64,000 nt of DNA from Rhodococcus sp. BP22 (GTDB taxonomy: Bacteria; Actinomycetota; Actinomycetes; Mycobacteriales; Mycobacteriaceae), in assembly GCF_014281965.1 (NCBI RefSeq), contig NZ_JACFTB010000002.1, positions 124,001-188,000 on the forward strand, in the 5' to 3' direction. Position numbers and translations under genes: made by a program. Under the pieces are notes generated by a model. That model worked only from the letters and a program-made list of their open reading frames with translations, had not been told where the DNA came from and searched no databases. This document shows, piece by piece, positions 37,965 through 46,232 of the stretch; position 1 is the stretch's first letter, and each line of letters opens with the position of its first letter.

Positions 37965-38321
37965 ATGGAATTCATATACAACGTCGTGGTTCTTGTCCAC
38001 CTTGTCGCAATGGCTGCCATCGTGGGCGGGTATCTCACAGTGATCAAGGCACCGCGCATCACCGAGGTGATGGTGTGGGGCGCGCGGATCGCGTTCTTGG
38101 CAGGCATCGTCCTCGTCGGATTGGGCGAGAGCGTGGATTCTCTGGGCAAGGACTACAACATGGGGAAGATCGGCGTGAAGTTGCTCGTCGGCCTGGCCGT
38201 CGTCGCCTGTGCCGAGATCGCCCGCGCCCGGCAGAAGCGCTCCGAGCCAGTGGTTAACCTGGTCCATGCTGCCGGTGGACTGGCGATCGTAAATGTGTTT
38301 GTCGCTGTGCTCTGGAACTAG
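37965..38321 (+). CDS. Small integral membrane protein, hypothetical
   Basis: 118 residues with four predicted helices (about 5-25, 36-55, 66-84, 98-116), starting V-V-V-L-V-H-L-V-A-M-A-A-I. The first-helix His and the size recall small haem- or copper-associated or DUF membrane proteins, but I cannot assign a family. The ATG at 37965 opens the first helix directly. Confidence 0.65.
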   Translation: MEFIYNVVVLVHLVAMAAIVGGYLTVIKAPRITEVMVWGARIAFLAGIVLVGLGESVDSLGKDYNMGKIGVKLLVGLAVVACAEIARARQKRSEPVVNLVHAAGGLAIVNVFVAVLWN

Positions 38322-38407
38322 CGGGCGCTAAATCGACCGACGCTGCGTCGACCCTGCGCCTATTTCGGTCATAGGCAGATCCGATTCGCCGAAGGTAACC
38401 TTTGCCC

Positions 38408-39307
38408 GTGCCAGACAACAAGCAGCGAAATGTCATTCTCACCGGCGGAAACACCGGTATCGGTTACTTCACAGCACTCGAACTGGTCAAGCAGGGCGAC
38501 CACGTCACGTTGGCCTGCCGAAACTTGGACAAGGCGAACAGGGCAGCAGAGAAAATCGCCGCGGAGGCACCCGAAGGTACTGTCGACACCGCCCACCTCG
38601 ACCTCGCCGACCTCGGTTCGGTCCGCGAGTTCGCCGAGTCCGCCCCGAAGACTCTCGACGTTCTGATCAACAATGCGGGCGTGATGATGCCTGCGAGGAG
38701 AGCGGAAACCAAGGATGGTTTCGAGCTCCAATTCGGAACGAACCATCTGGGACACTTCGCCTTGACCGGCCACCTGCTGCCGAATCTGCGTGCAGCAGAT
38801 CACGCAACGGTCGTGACCGTCTCCTCGGTTGCGCACAAGCAGGGACCGAAGTTGGACTTCGAAGACCTGCAAGCGACCAAGGGCTATCAACCGCAGCGGA
38901 TGTATGCCAATTCGAAGCTCGCGAATCTACTGTTCGCGCTCGAACTTCAACGCAGGCTGGACAGGGCGGGAATCCCGATCACCAGCAATGCAGCGCACCC
39001 TGGTATTTCCGAGACTGCGCTCTACACCAGCCCGGACGGTTTGGGGAGTTCGAAGATCGCCGCCCTCGCCGCTTCGATCGGGCTCAAGTTCATATCCCAG
39101 TCCGCACGCGCAGGTGCTCTTCCTACGCTGTACGCCCTCGAAAGCGGCGGGCCGGGCTCGTACAGCGGACCTACCTCGTTGTTCGAATCCAGGGGCGTCC
39201 CCGGTCCGGCCAAAATGTCGTCCAAAGCTCAGGACGCAGACCTTGCCGAAAAGCTTTGGCACGCAAGCGAAAGACTCACCGGGATCACGTACGACTTCGG
39301 GAAGTAG
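38408..39307 (+). CDS. Short-chain dehydrogenase/reductase
   Basis: 299 residues from GTG 38408. Classical-SDR motifs: T-G-G-N-T-G-I-G for NADP(H), N-N-A-G-V-M-M, catalytic Ser in V-S-S-V-A-H and Y-A-N-S-K. An Arg after the second strand (A-C-R-N-L-D-K) favours NADP. Its closest general type is the retinol-dehydrogenase-like or WW-oxidoreductase-like group in actinobacteria; substrate unknown. Confidence 0.9.
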   Translation: MPDNKQRNVILTGGNTGIGYFTALELVKQGDHVTLACRNLDKANRAAEKIAAEAPEGTVDTAHLDLADLGSVREFAESAPKTLDVLINNAGVMMPARRAETKDGFELQFGTNHLGHFALTGHLLPNLRAADHATVVTVSSVAHKQGPKLDFEDLQATKGYQPQRMYANSKLANLLFALELQRRLDRAGIPITSNAAHPGISETALYTSPDGLGSSKIAALAASIGLKFISQSARAGALPTLYALESGGPGSYSGPTSLFESRGVPGPAKMSSKAQDADLAEKLWHASERLTGITYDFGK

Positions 39308-39385
39308 CTGAACGCTCTTGTGCAGCAATTACTTCTACCGCGACAACCGGCCGACCGGACAATCTCGAACGAACGGGAGCACACA

Positions 39386-40198
39386 GTGATCGACAAGGAC
39401 AGCATCGTAAAGGCACTGATCGAGGAGTGGGCATCCATCGACGCGCTGGTGCGCGAACTGGACGAAGACCAGTGGGCCTCCTCCACGCCCTGCCCGGGCT
39501 GGAGCGTCCACAATGTGATCGCGCATATCGTCGGCACCGAACTCTCGCTCGCCGGGCAAACGCCTCCGGAATCCGACATCGACGTCAGCACACTCGCGCA
39601 CGTACACAACGACATGGGCGTGCTCAACGAAAAGTGGATTCAGGCGTTCAGTCATCTGAGCCCCGCCGAGTTGATCGAACGGTTCCGGACGGTCACGAGC
39701 GATCGAGCTCGCACGCTCGAGGCAATGTCGGACGAGGACTTCGCAGCGCCATCATGGACCCCTGCCGGACAAGCGACGTACGGACGATTCATGCGTATCC
39801 GAGTGTTCGACTGCTGGATGCACGAGCAGGACATCCGCGACGCCATCGGAACGCCCGGAGGAATGGACACCGTCGCTGCCGACTATTCCGTCGACGAAAT
39901 CGTCCAAGGACTCGGATACATCGTCGGCAAACTAGGCAAAGCACCCGAAGGCTCGTCGGTCACCTTCGACCTGACCGGTAACCGGCCCCGCCGAGCACAC
40001 GTCGACGTCACCGGGCGAGCACAGGTCGTCGAAGAACTGGCAGGCCCCGCGACGGTCACGATCGCGCTTCCGACCGGAGATTTCACCCGCCTGTGCGGTG
40101 GCCGGATCGACGCTTCCGCTGCGGTAGACCGGATCGAATATCTCGGCGACGAGTCACTCGGCCTGCAGATCGTCCAATCGTTGGCATTCACCAAATAG
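39386..40198 (+). CDS. Maleylpyruvate isomerase-family (mycothiol-dependent, DinB-fold) protein
   Basis: 270 residues from GTG 39386. The N-terminal four-helix DinB/MDMPI bundle contains W-S-V-H-N-V-I-A-H-I-V-G-T-E (His of the metal triad), and V-F-D-C-W-M-H-E-Q-D-I-R further on supplies the other metal ligands. The C-terminal 80 residues look like an SCP2-like domain. Family members use mycothiol as cofactor; the reaction of this paralogue is unknown. The stop overlaps the convergent TetR remnant by 11 bp. Confidence 0.85.
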   Translation: MIDKDSIVKALIEEWASIDALVRELDEDQWASSTPCPGWSVHNVIAHIVGTELSLAGQTPPESDIDVSTLAHVHNDMGVLNEKWIQAFSHLSPAELIERFRTVTSDRARTLEAMSDEDFAAPSWTPAGQATYGRFMRIRVFDCWMHEQDIRDAIGTPGGMDTVAADYSVDEIVQGLGYIVGKLGKAPEGSSVTFDLTGNRPRRAHVDVTGRAQVVEELAGPATVTIALPTGDFTRLCGGRIDASAAVDRIEYLGDESLGLQIVQSLAFTK

Positions 40199-40673
40199 TT
40201 TCTGTCCGCGCTACGCCCCGGGGGCCGTCGAGATATCTGGCTACCGGGGCACGTAGGGACTCGACGTCGTAACCCAGCGCTCTGTCGTAACCACGCATCA
40301 ACGCAACGGCGATGAGCCCTTCGCACAGGGCAACAAATCCCTCTCCTTGCCGGACCTCACCGAGCAGTTCAGTGGCACCCTCGGCTGAGAACAGACACCG
40401 CGCCAGTCGATCGCGCGCCGCGGGTTCGACGGTCGGATCGATGGTCAGCGCATGCCGTGCCCTCAGCTGATCCGCACGTTCGGTCAGGAGATCTGCCAGA
40501 TAGCTAACCGTCACTTCCACGGGGTCGCCTGAGGTCACTTGTTCGAAAGCTGCACGTGATGACTCCGTGATTCGTGCGACCACCGCATCGATCAGGTCCT
40601 GCTTGGTACGGAAGTAGTACGAGGTTGAGCCGGAAGGCAATTCGAGCGCCGCGTCCATCACCGGTGTCGCCAC
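40188..40673 (-). pseudogene. TetR-family regulator lacking its N-terminal DNA-binding start
   Basis: Reads leftward as a TetR C-terminal part. The last HTH helix and junction P-S-G-S-T-S-Y-Y-F-R-T-K-Q-D-L-I is present, followed by a complete ligand domain. The first 25-30 residues normally found before it (helix 1 and most of helix 2) are missing: 40673 is a GTG giving only V-A-T-P-V-M-D-A-A-L-E-L before the motif. Beyond 40673 the sequence is the antisense of a ZapE gene. DNA binding should be lost. It could still be translated. Confidence 0.75.
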
Positions 40674-41373
40674 GAAGCGAGTGCACTTCCACAGCTTCTT
40701 TCGTGACCTCCACGCGTCGTACTTTCGGCATGGATTCTCGCTGAAGCGGGCTCTGGACGAACTGCTGGGAGACATAGCAGTGTTGTGCTTCGACGAATTC
40801 CACGTGCACGATATCGGAGACGCGAGGCTCCTCGCCCGCACGCTCGACGAACTGTTCGCTCGCGGGGTCACGTTGGTGGCGACGTCGAACTACCCGCCCG
40901 CAGGCTTGTTGCCGAATCCACTGTTCCACGAGGCGTTTGCGCCCACGATCGCGCTGCTGGAATCTCGGATGCATGTGCTCGCAGTCGATGGACCGCTCGA
41001 CTATCGAGTCAATGGAATCTCCTCGACCAGATTCCCGACGGGCACATGGTCGACGGCGGATGCGTCGTTCGGGTGGTCGTTCACCGAACTCTGTGTCGAA
41101 CCCAGATCGACGGGTGACTATTTGGCGATGATCGACGGAATCGAATCCCTGACAGTCCGCGGCATTCCGGCGCTGAAGGATGCAGACGACAATGCCGTCC
41201 AGCGTTTCTGCAACCTGATCGACGTGCTGTACGACGCGGATGTTCCGACGCATTTTCACGCCATGGTCCCGCTGGCGAGTTTCACAGCGGGATGTAGCGG
41301 CCTCGACATGGCGAGGATCTCGAGCAGACTGTGCGAGCTGCCTGCAGAAGGTCAGAGAGACACCCACTGCTGA
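40672..41373 (+). pseudogene. ZapE/AFG1-like ATPase, 5' truncated
   Basis: From T-K-R-V-H-F-H-S-F-F-R-D-L-H the sequence follows the ZapE/AFG1 ATPase closely. Walker B is L-C-F-D-E-F-H-V-H-D-I, sensor V-A-T-S-N-Y-P-P, and the C-terminal R-F-C-N-L-I-D-V-L-Y-D region is intact. The first 100 or so residues, including the Walker A loop, are absent, so it cannot bind ATP. The upstream frame is the antisense of the TetR remnant. The last codons run into a 69-bp hairpin repeat (41354-41422), which also supplies the stop. Confidence 0.8.
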
Positions 41374-41422
41374 CGGCGGTCGGGGGCGACAGCAGCAGCG
41401 GGTGTCTCATTGTTCATTCGCC
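41354..41422. repeat. 69-bp hairpin repeat, copy 1
   Basis: Identical to 41673-41741. Contains GAGACACCC-A-CTGCTG and CAGCAG-C-GGGTGTCTC, a 16-position stem with one mismatch around a GC-rich loop. It sits at the 3' end of the ZapE remnant, including its stop codon. No T run follows, so it may be an actinobacterial tail-less terminator. Confidence 0.85.
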
Positions 41423-41672
41423 GCTGTTGGCACGGTGGATGGGTGATCCAACGACATAGTTTCGAGGAGCGAGTTATCGGGATTGGGCGCGGTGATCCAG
41501 ACGCGCCTGTTGGGCAATGCGCTCTCGGCGCTTTATGCGGTGGGGCTGTTATCAAGCAGTGGGGCATTCCCCGCAACCAGCGGACGGACCAGAAGTAGAC
41601 CCTGGGCGACAGATTGGCCCACCTTCCAGCGACGGCGGTGGGCCGGTCGAGTGAGGTCAACTGAACAAAGTA
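41423..41672. other. 250-bp segment between the two hairpin repeats
   Basis: Short open frames exist (for example 41483-41692 and 41410-41598 rightward) but none matches a known family, and the latter starts inside the repeat. The frame at 41483 ends in the second repeat with the same terminal Arg-Asp-Thr-His-Cys codons as the ZapE remnant, which suggests both repeats replaced or cap the 3' ends of genes. Possibly the tail of a deleted gene. The following 41742-41881 holds only the promoter and leader of the flavin oxidoreductase gene. Confidence 0.4.
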
Positions 41673-41741
41673 AGAGAGACACCCACTGCTGACGGCGGTC
41701 GGGGGCGACAGCAGCAGCGGGTGTCTCATTGTTCATTCGCC
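41673..41741. repeat. 69-bp hairpin repeat, copy 2
   Basis: Exact copy of 41354-41422; flanking sequence diverges immediately on both sides (CTGCC/GTCAG before copy 1, GAACAAAGTA before copy 2). The sharp edges and full identity imply a recent duplication, transposition or recombination event, or gene conversion between the copies. Confidence 0.85.
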
Positions 41742-41881
41742 ACAGGTAGGAAGGCGGATGGGTCAGGGTTGAAAATTTCTTTTACCTGGCGAACGGAATA
41801 GTTCTCACGGGTACCTGGTTACCGCAGAGGTCAATGCAAACGCATGAACTTCGTTTCGACAACTCGGTGCTAGGAGCAGAC

Positions 41882-42976
41882 ATGCAATTCGGAATCTTCA
41901 CCGTCGGCGACGTCACGGTCGACCCGACCACAGGGCAGGCGCCCACCGAGCATGAGCGCATCAAGGCGATGGTCACCATCGCCAAGCACGCCGAGGACGT
42001 CGGCCTCGACGTCTTCGCGACGGGAGAACATCACAACCGTCCATTCGTACCGTCCTCACCGACGACGATGCTCGGATACATCGCTGCCCAGACCGAGAAG
42101 CTGATTCTTTCCACGTCCACGACGCTGATCACCACCAACGACCCGGTGAAGATCGCCGAGGATTACGCAATGCTTCAGCATCTCTCCGAAGGACGCGTCG
42201 ACCTCATCATGGGCCGCGGCAACTCGGCACCGGTGTATCCATGGTTCGGTCAGGACATCCGTCAGGGCATTCCGCTGGCCCTCGAGAACTACCAGCTGCT
42301 CCGACGCCTGTGGACCGAGGATGTCGTCACCTGGAAGGGCAACTTTCGCACCCCGCTCGACAACTTCACCTCTACGCCCCGCCCACTCGACGACATTCCG
42401 CCGTTCGTCTGGCACGGTTCGATTCGGAGCCCGGAGATCGCCGAGATCGCGGCGTACCACGGCGACGGATTCTTCGCGAACAACATCTTCTGGCCGAAGG
42501 AGCACTACATTGCGCTCATCAACCTCTACCGCGAACGCTACGAGCATTACGGACACGGCCGCGCAGACCAGGCGATCGTCGGCCTCGGTGGCCAGGCGTT
42601 CATGAGGAAGAACAGTCAGGATGCGGTGAACGAGTTCCGTCCCTACTTCGACAACGCGCCCGTGTACGGACACGGCCCGACCATGGAGGAGTTCACCGAG
42701 CAGACCCCACTGACGGTCGGTTCACCGCAGCAGGTGATCGAGAAGACGTTGGCGTTCGCAGACTTCTTCGGTGACTACCAACGGCAGTTGTTCCTGATGG
42801 ATCACGCTGGGCTGCCGCTGAAGACCGTACTCGAGCAGCTCGACCTTCTCGGCGAGGAAGTGGTGCCGACACTGCGCAAGGAATTCGCTGCACGTCGCCC
42901 CGAAGGAGTCCCGGAGAACCCGCCAACGCACTCGACGATGCTTGCGGAAAAGAATGCCGTCAGTGTCTCCGTCTAG
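41882..42976 (+). CDS. LLM-class flavin-dependent oxidoreductase
   Basis: 364 residues, luciferase-like TIM barrel. Signatures: T-G-E-H-H-N-R-P-F near residue 47, D-P-V-K-I-A-E-D-Y-A-M-L, G-R-G-N-S-A-P-V-Y and F-V-W-H-G-S-I-R-S. It probably uses FMN; the substrate is unknown (family members include alkanal and nitrilotriacetate-type monooxygenases). ATG 41882 follows CTAGGAGCAGAC. The gene overlaps a MarR gene by 23 bp, suggesting joint expression and control. Confidence 0.9.
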   Translation: MQFGIFTVGDVTVDPTTGQAPTEHERIKAMVTIAKHAEDVGLDVFATGEHHNRPFVPSSPTTMLGYIAAQTEKLILSTSTTLITTNDPVKIAEDYAMLQHLSEGRVDLIMGRGNSAPVYPWFGQDIRQGIPLALENYQLLRRLWTEDVVTWKGNFRTPLDNFTSTPRPLDDIPPFVWHGSIRSPEIAEIAAYHGDGFFANNIFWPKEHYIALINLYRERYEHYGHGRADQAIVGLGGQAFMRKNSQDAVNEFRPYFDNAPVYGHGPTMEEFTEQTPLTVGSPQQVIEKTLAFADFFGDYQRQLFLMDHAGLPLKTVLEQLDLLGEEVVPTLRKEFAARRPEGVPENPPTHSTMLAEKNAVSVSV

Positions 42977-43418
42977 CACCGAGCTGGCAGTCGATGCCTG
43001 GGAGGCCTTGTTTCGCTCCCAGGTATCTCTGATGCGTCGGTTCACCGCCGACGACATCTGGGATCCGATCAGCCTGCGCGAATACGACGTCCTGTTCACA
43101 TTGAGCAAGTGTCCCGAATCGGGGCTTCGGCTGCACGATCTGAATCACGAGATTCTACTCAGCCAGCCCTCGCTGAGCCGGATGTGCGAGCGGCTCGAAA
43201 AGCTGGGTTATGTAGCCCGCCAACAGGATCCGGACGACAAGCGTGGAACTGTCATCGCACTCACCGACGAAGGGCTTGCGGTACAACGGTCCATCGGCCT
43301 CAAACACGCTGCCCGAATACGGCGGTACGTCGGCGAGGCACTCGACGACGAAGAACTGACCCTTCTCGAAAGACTGTGCACCAAACTCAGACTCGCGCAG
43401 GTCGACATCGGGGAGTGA
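42954..43418 (+). CDS. MarR-family regulator
   Basis: 154 residues from ATG 42954, inside the 3' end of the flavin oxidoreductase gene. Winged-helix features: L-R-E-Y-D-V-L-F-T-L-S, recognition helix L-L-S-Q-P-S-L-S-R-M-C-E-R-L and wing D-P-D-D-K-R-G-T-V-I-A-L-T. It probably senses a phenolic or oxidant. A direct target is suggested by the overlap with the upstream gene but not shown. Confidence 0.9.
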   Translation: MPSVSPSSTELAVDAWEALFRSQVSLMRRFTADDIWDPISLREYDVLFTLSKCPESGLRLHDLNHEILLSQPSLSRMCERLEKLGYVARQQDPDDKRGTVIALTDEGLAVQRSIGLKHAARIRRYVGEALDDEELTLLERLCTKLRLAQVDIGE

Positions 43419-43419
43419 A

Positions 43420-43983
43420 CTAGAAGAGAGTCGCGACCTCGTCGGCAGGTTGCGCGAGCTTGGCTTGCCTACTCGTAACCGGCTTGCTCGGTGCGACCTT
43501 TGCGGGCGCAGCTTTTGCAGGTACAGCTTTCGCGGGCGTCGCAACTGCTCCGGAAGCAGCAACTGCGCGCGCAGCTTCGCCGGCCAGCGCGTCGGCGGCT
43601 TCGTTGAAATGATTCCCGACGTGTCCGCGCACCCAACGAAACCGGACCGGCCCGGTGCGCTCGGTGATCGCGGCATCGATGCTCTTGATGAGCTCGATGT
43701 TGCTGACCGGGGAACCGGAAGAGGTTATCCACCCTTTGCGCTTCCACCCGGGAAGCCATTCGGATGCACACTTGATGGCGTACTGGGAGTCCGATTCGAT
43801 GGACAATGGCTCATCGCCGGGATGAGCCAGAATTGCTTCGAGGAGAGCCCGTAACTCGGCGATCTGATTGGTTCCCGACGGCTCGCCGCCGGAGTTGCTG
43901 GGACCGGTGTGATCGACCCAAGCCCACCCGATTGCGCCTCCCGGATTACGCAGACACGAGCCATCCGTACTCACAATGATCAC
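43420..43983 (-). CDS. rnhA: Ribonuclease H with Ala/Lys/Pro-rich tail
   Basis: 187 residues from GTG 43983. Type 1 RNase H: catalytic acids visible in V-S-T-D-G-S, I-A-E-L-R-A-L, I-E-S-D-S-Q-Y and N-E-A-A-D-A-L. After about residue 138 comes a repetitive A-x-P-A-K-A-x-P-A-K segment, which may bind nucleic acid or be a flexible tail. Degrades RNA in RNA-DNA hybrids. Convergent with the MarR gene (1-bp gap). Confidence 0.92.
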   Translation of the reverse strand: MIIVSTDGSCLRNPGGAIGWAWVDHTGPSNSGGEPSGTNQIAELRALLEAILAHPGDEPLSIESDSQYAIKCASEWLPGWKRKGWITSSGSPVSNIELIKSIDAAITERTGPVRFRWVRGHVGNHFNEAADALAGEAARAVAASGAVATPAKAVPAKAAPAKVAPSKPVTSRQAKLAQPADEVATLF

Positions 43984-44079
43984 GAAGCAGGACCCTACTT
44001 CGGTCCTCCGACAAACAACAGGCGCCGCGCTGGATTGGATATGGTCGGTACGCAACCGAAATCGGAATGATCGTCTCTT

Positions 44080-44626
44080 GTGAGCAACTCCGTGCCCTCG
44101 TCCTTCAAAGCTCTTGTCGCCCGGGAATCCGACGGGATCGTGCTCGCTCAGGAACCGGTGGACGAGTCGTTTCTACCGACGCACGCCGACCGATCGGGCG
44201 TTGTCACCATCGCTGTGGAGTATTCGTCCGTCAACTTCAAGGACGCTTTGGCGATCACTCCGAAAGGTGGCGTCGTACGCGAATATCCGATCATTCCCGG
44301 AATCGATATCGCGGGAATGATCGGATATTCCACGAGCAGTGACTTCACTGTCGGGCAATCCGTGGTCGCTCACGGGTACGACATCGGCACCGCGCAACAT
44401 GGTGGTTACTCCGCGAGGGATCACACTGCTCGGCATCGACTCGGTGCAGTTGCCGATCGAGCGCAGGCGGGCAATCTGGCAGCAACTCGAAACCGACATG
44501 CGTCCGAGACACCTCGCCGCACTCACGACGGAGATTCCCGTTACCGACGTCCAATCCGCTCTCGACAAGATCCGAGAGGGACAGATCACCGGTCGAACTG
44601 TCGTTTCGGTCGCCGGTCGGTTCTAG
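44080..44626 (+). pseudogene. AcuI/YhdH-family acrylyl-CoA or quinone reductase, internally deleted
   Basis: The N-terminal part from GTG 44080 is intact (S-S-V-N-F-K-D-A-L-A, then P-I-I-P-G-I-D-I-A-G) to about 44410. The sequence then jumps, in another frame, to the C-terminal part: R-G-I-T-L-L-G-I-D-S-V-Q-L-P and L-D-K-I-R-E-G-Q-I-T-G-R-T-V-V, ending at 44626. Some 130 residues holding the NADPH-binding Rossmann core are missing. A 19-bp inverted repeat lies in the N-terminal part. Non-functional. Confidence 0.85.
44281..44330. repeat. Perfect 19-bp inverted repeat inside the reductase pseudogene
   Basis: GAATATCCGATCATTCCCG (44281-44299) is the exact reverse complement of 44312-44330, spacer 12 bp. 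The left arm encodes the family-conserved E-Y-P-I-I-P-G; the right arm encodes G-M-I-G-Y-S where the family normally has something like G-T-V-V-x-S. The right arm thus appears copied from the left by strand switching. Confidence 0.85.
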
Positions 44627-44644
44627 CGCTAGGCTCGATCGGAC

Positions 44645-45586
44645 ATGTTGTCGTCCGATCTCCACGCCGCCTCGAACTCGGTCGTGACCGAGTTCGTTTC
44701 GGAGCACCCGATGGACGTGGCGATGACGCTCTCTCCGCTTCGTCGAGGCAAAGGTGACCCCACTTTCGAGCGCGACTCAGCCGGCTCGGTGTGGCGAACC
44801 TCACGTCTGAAAACAGGCCTTCTCACATACCGCTTGACGCAAATTTCACGGTTCAGCGTTCGAAGCGAGGCCTGGGGACCCGGCGCTGCAGAGTTCACGG
44901 GCATGCTGCCCGCTCTGCTTGGCATCGACGACGACGCGTCCGATTTCGCGCCCGAGCATCCGACGCTGATTCAGGCGCATCGGGAGTTTCCACACCTCCG
45001 ACTCGGCCGTACCGGCCTCGTCATGGAAGCTTTGGTGCCGGCCATTCTGGAACAGCGTGTGCACGGAATTTCCGCGTTCGCGTCTTGGCGTCGACTCGTC
45101 ACCAAGTTCGGTGAGCGCGCCCCTGGGCCGACGCCGAAGCCGATGTTCGTGCCACCCGCGGCGGAGGTGTGGCGCATGATCCCGTCGTGGGAGTTTCATC
45201 TGGCAAACGTCGATCCGGCCAGGTCGAAGACCATCGTTCGCTGCGCCCAGTCGGCAGGCCGGCTCGAAGAGACTGCGACGATGTCCGCTGCGGACGGGAC
45301 GCGTCGGCTGCGGGCGATTCCGGGGGTAGGCGTCTGGACTGCCGCCGAGGTCGCGCAACGCGCATTCGGAGATCCCGACGCGTTGTCCGTGGGTGACTAT
45401 CACTTGGCTGCCGTCGTGGGTTGGTCGCTACTGGGACACCCTCTCGATGATGCCGGCATGGTCCAGTACCTCGAACCTCTTGCACCGCACAGATTTCGGG
45501 CGGTGCGACTTCTTGCAGTGAGCGGCAAGGCCGTCAAACCGAAGTTCGGACCTCGCACGCCGCTCGTCGACCACACCGGCAACTGA
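44645..45586 (+). CDS. HhH-GPD DNA glycosylase (AlkA-like 3-methyladenine type)
   Basis: 313 residues. Helix-hairpin-helix L-R-A-I-P-G-V-G-V-W-T-A-A-E-V followed by D-A-L-S-V-G-D-Y-H-L with the catalytic Asp, near residues 220-250. The N-terminal beta-rich part is of AlkA type. It should excise alkylated purines from DNA. It starts 18 bp after the reductase pseudogene. No Fe-S cysteines at the C-terminus, so not of the EndoIII/MutY type. Confidence 0.88.
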   Translation: MLSSDLHAASNSVVTEFVSEHPMDVAMTLSPLRRGKGDPTFERDSAGSVWRTSRLKTGLLTYRLTQISRFSVRSEAWGPGAAEFTGMLPALLGIDDDASDFAPEHPTLIQAHREFPHLRLGRTGLVMEALVPAILEQRVHGISAFASWRRLVTKFGERAPGPTPKPMFVPPAAEVWRMIPSWEFHLANVDPARSKTIVRCAQSAGRLEETATMSAADGTRRLRAIPGVGVWTAAEVAQRAFGDPDALSVGDYHLAAVVGWSLLGHPLDDAGMVQYLEPLAPHRFRAVRLLAVSGKAVKPKFGPRTPLVDHTGN

Positions 45587-45614
45587 CATCATCCGCATTG
45601 TGGCGTACAGTTAG

Positions 45615-45626
45615 TTGAAGCTTCAA
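45615..45626. promoter_or_regulatory. Perfect 12-bp palindrome TTGAAGCTTCAA
   Basis: Lies 23 bp upstream of the VOC gene start, in the place where an operator would overlap the promoter. Such TTGAA-n2-TTCAA sites are typical of MarR-type regulators. The nearest MarR gene is at 42954, but no link is shown. Confidence 0.45.
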
Positions 45627-45649
45627 GTTCACTAGTAATCGAGGTCCCC

Positions 45650-46174
45650 ATGCCAATCCAACGTCTCAATCACGCCGTCCTCTACGTCGGCAACGTCGAG
45701 AGGTCGGTTACGTTCTATACCGACGTCCTCGGTTTCCGGACCACAATGCGGATAGGTGCCTCCGCCGCCTTCATGCAGGCGAATGCCAGTTCCAACGACC
45801 ACGACCTCGGACTCTTCCAAGCAACCGGTGGACCAGTCGCACACAAAACCGGGAGCACGGCCGGCCTGTACCACTTGGCGTGGGAAGTGCAGACATTGGC
45901 AGACTTGGCCGACATCGCCCAGAAGCTCTCGGCTGCAGGCGGACTCGTAGGCGCGTCCGACCATGGCACCACCAAGAGCCTCTACGGCAAGGATCCCGAC
46001 GGTCTCGAGTTCGAGATCGTCTGGTTGGTTCCACTGAACCTGCTCGACGCGTACACCATCGAGGCGAGCGCTTCGATTCGGCCGCTGGATCTCGACGCCG
46101 AGATCGAGCGCTACGGTAGCGACACCGCCAGCGGCATCGGTATCTCCAGCCCGGTTGTCGCCCGAGCGGAGTAA
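45650..46174 (+). CDS. VOC-family (extradiol-dioxygenase-like) protein
   Basis: 174 residues. Paired beta-alpha-beta modules: L-N-H-A-V-L-Y-V at the start (metal His), Y-H-L-A-W-E-V in the middle (second His) and D-P-D-G-L-E-F-E-I-V-W with the Glu ligand, so a complete metal site of the VOC type. It may act as a ring-cleaving dioxygenase or thiol-dependent isomerase. Upstream palindrome suggests inducible control. Confidence 0.85.
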   Translation: MPIQRLNHAVLYVGNVERSVTFYTDVLGFRTTMRIGASAAFMQANASSNDHDLGLFQATGGPVAHKTGSTAGLYHLAWEVQTLADLADIAQKLSAAGGLVGASDHGTTKSLYGKDPDGLEFEIVWLVPLNLLDAYTIEASASIRPLDLDAEIERYGSDTASGIGISSPVVARAE

Positions 46175-46232
46175 GTAATACCTGATCGGTGTCACCGGCA
46201 CGATTGGTTCTGGACGACTGAAGGAGTATTTG

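Noticed and set aside
41483..41692. A 69-codon rightward frame between the hairpin repeats
   Set aside because: No family, no ribosome site, and its end lies within the repeat; I could not support a gene.
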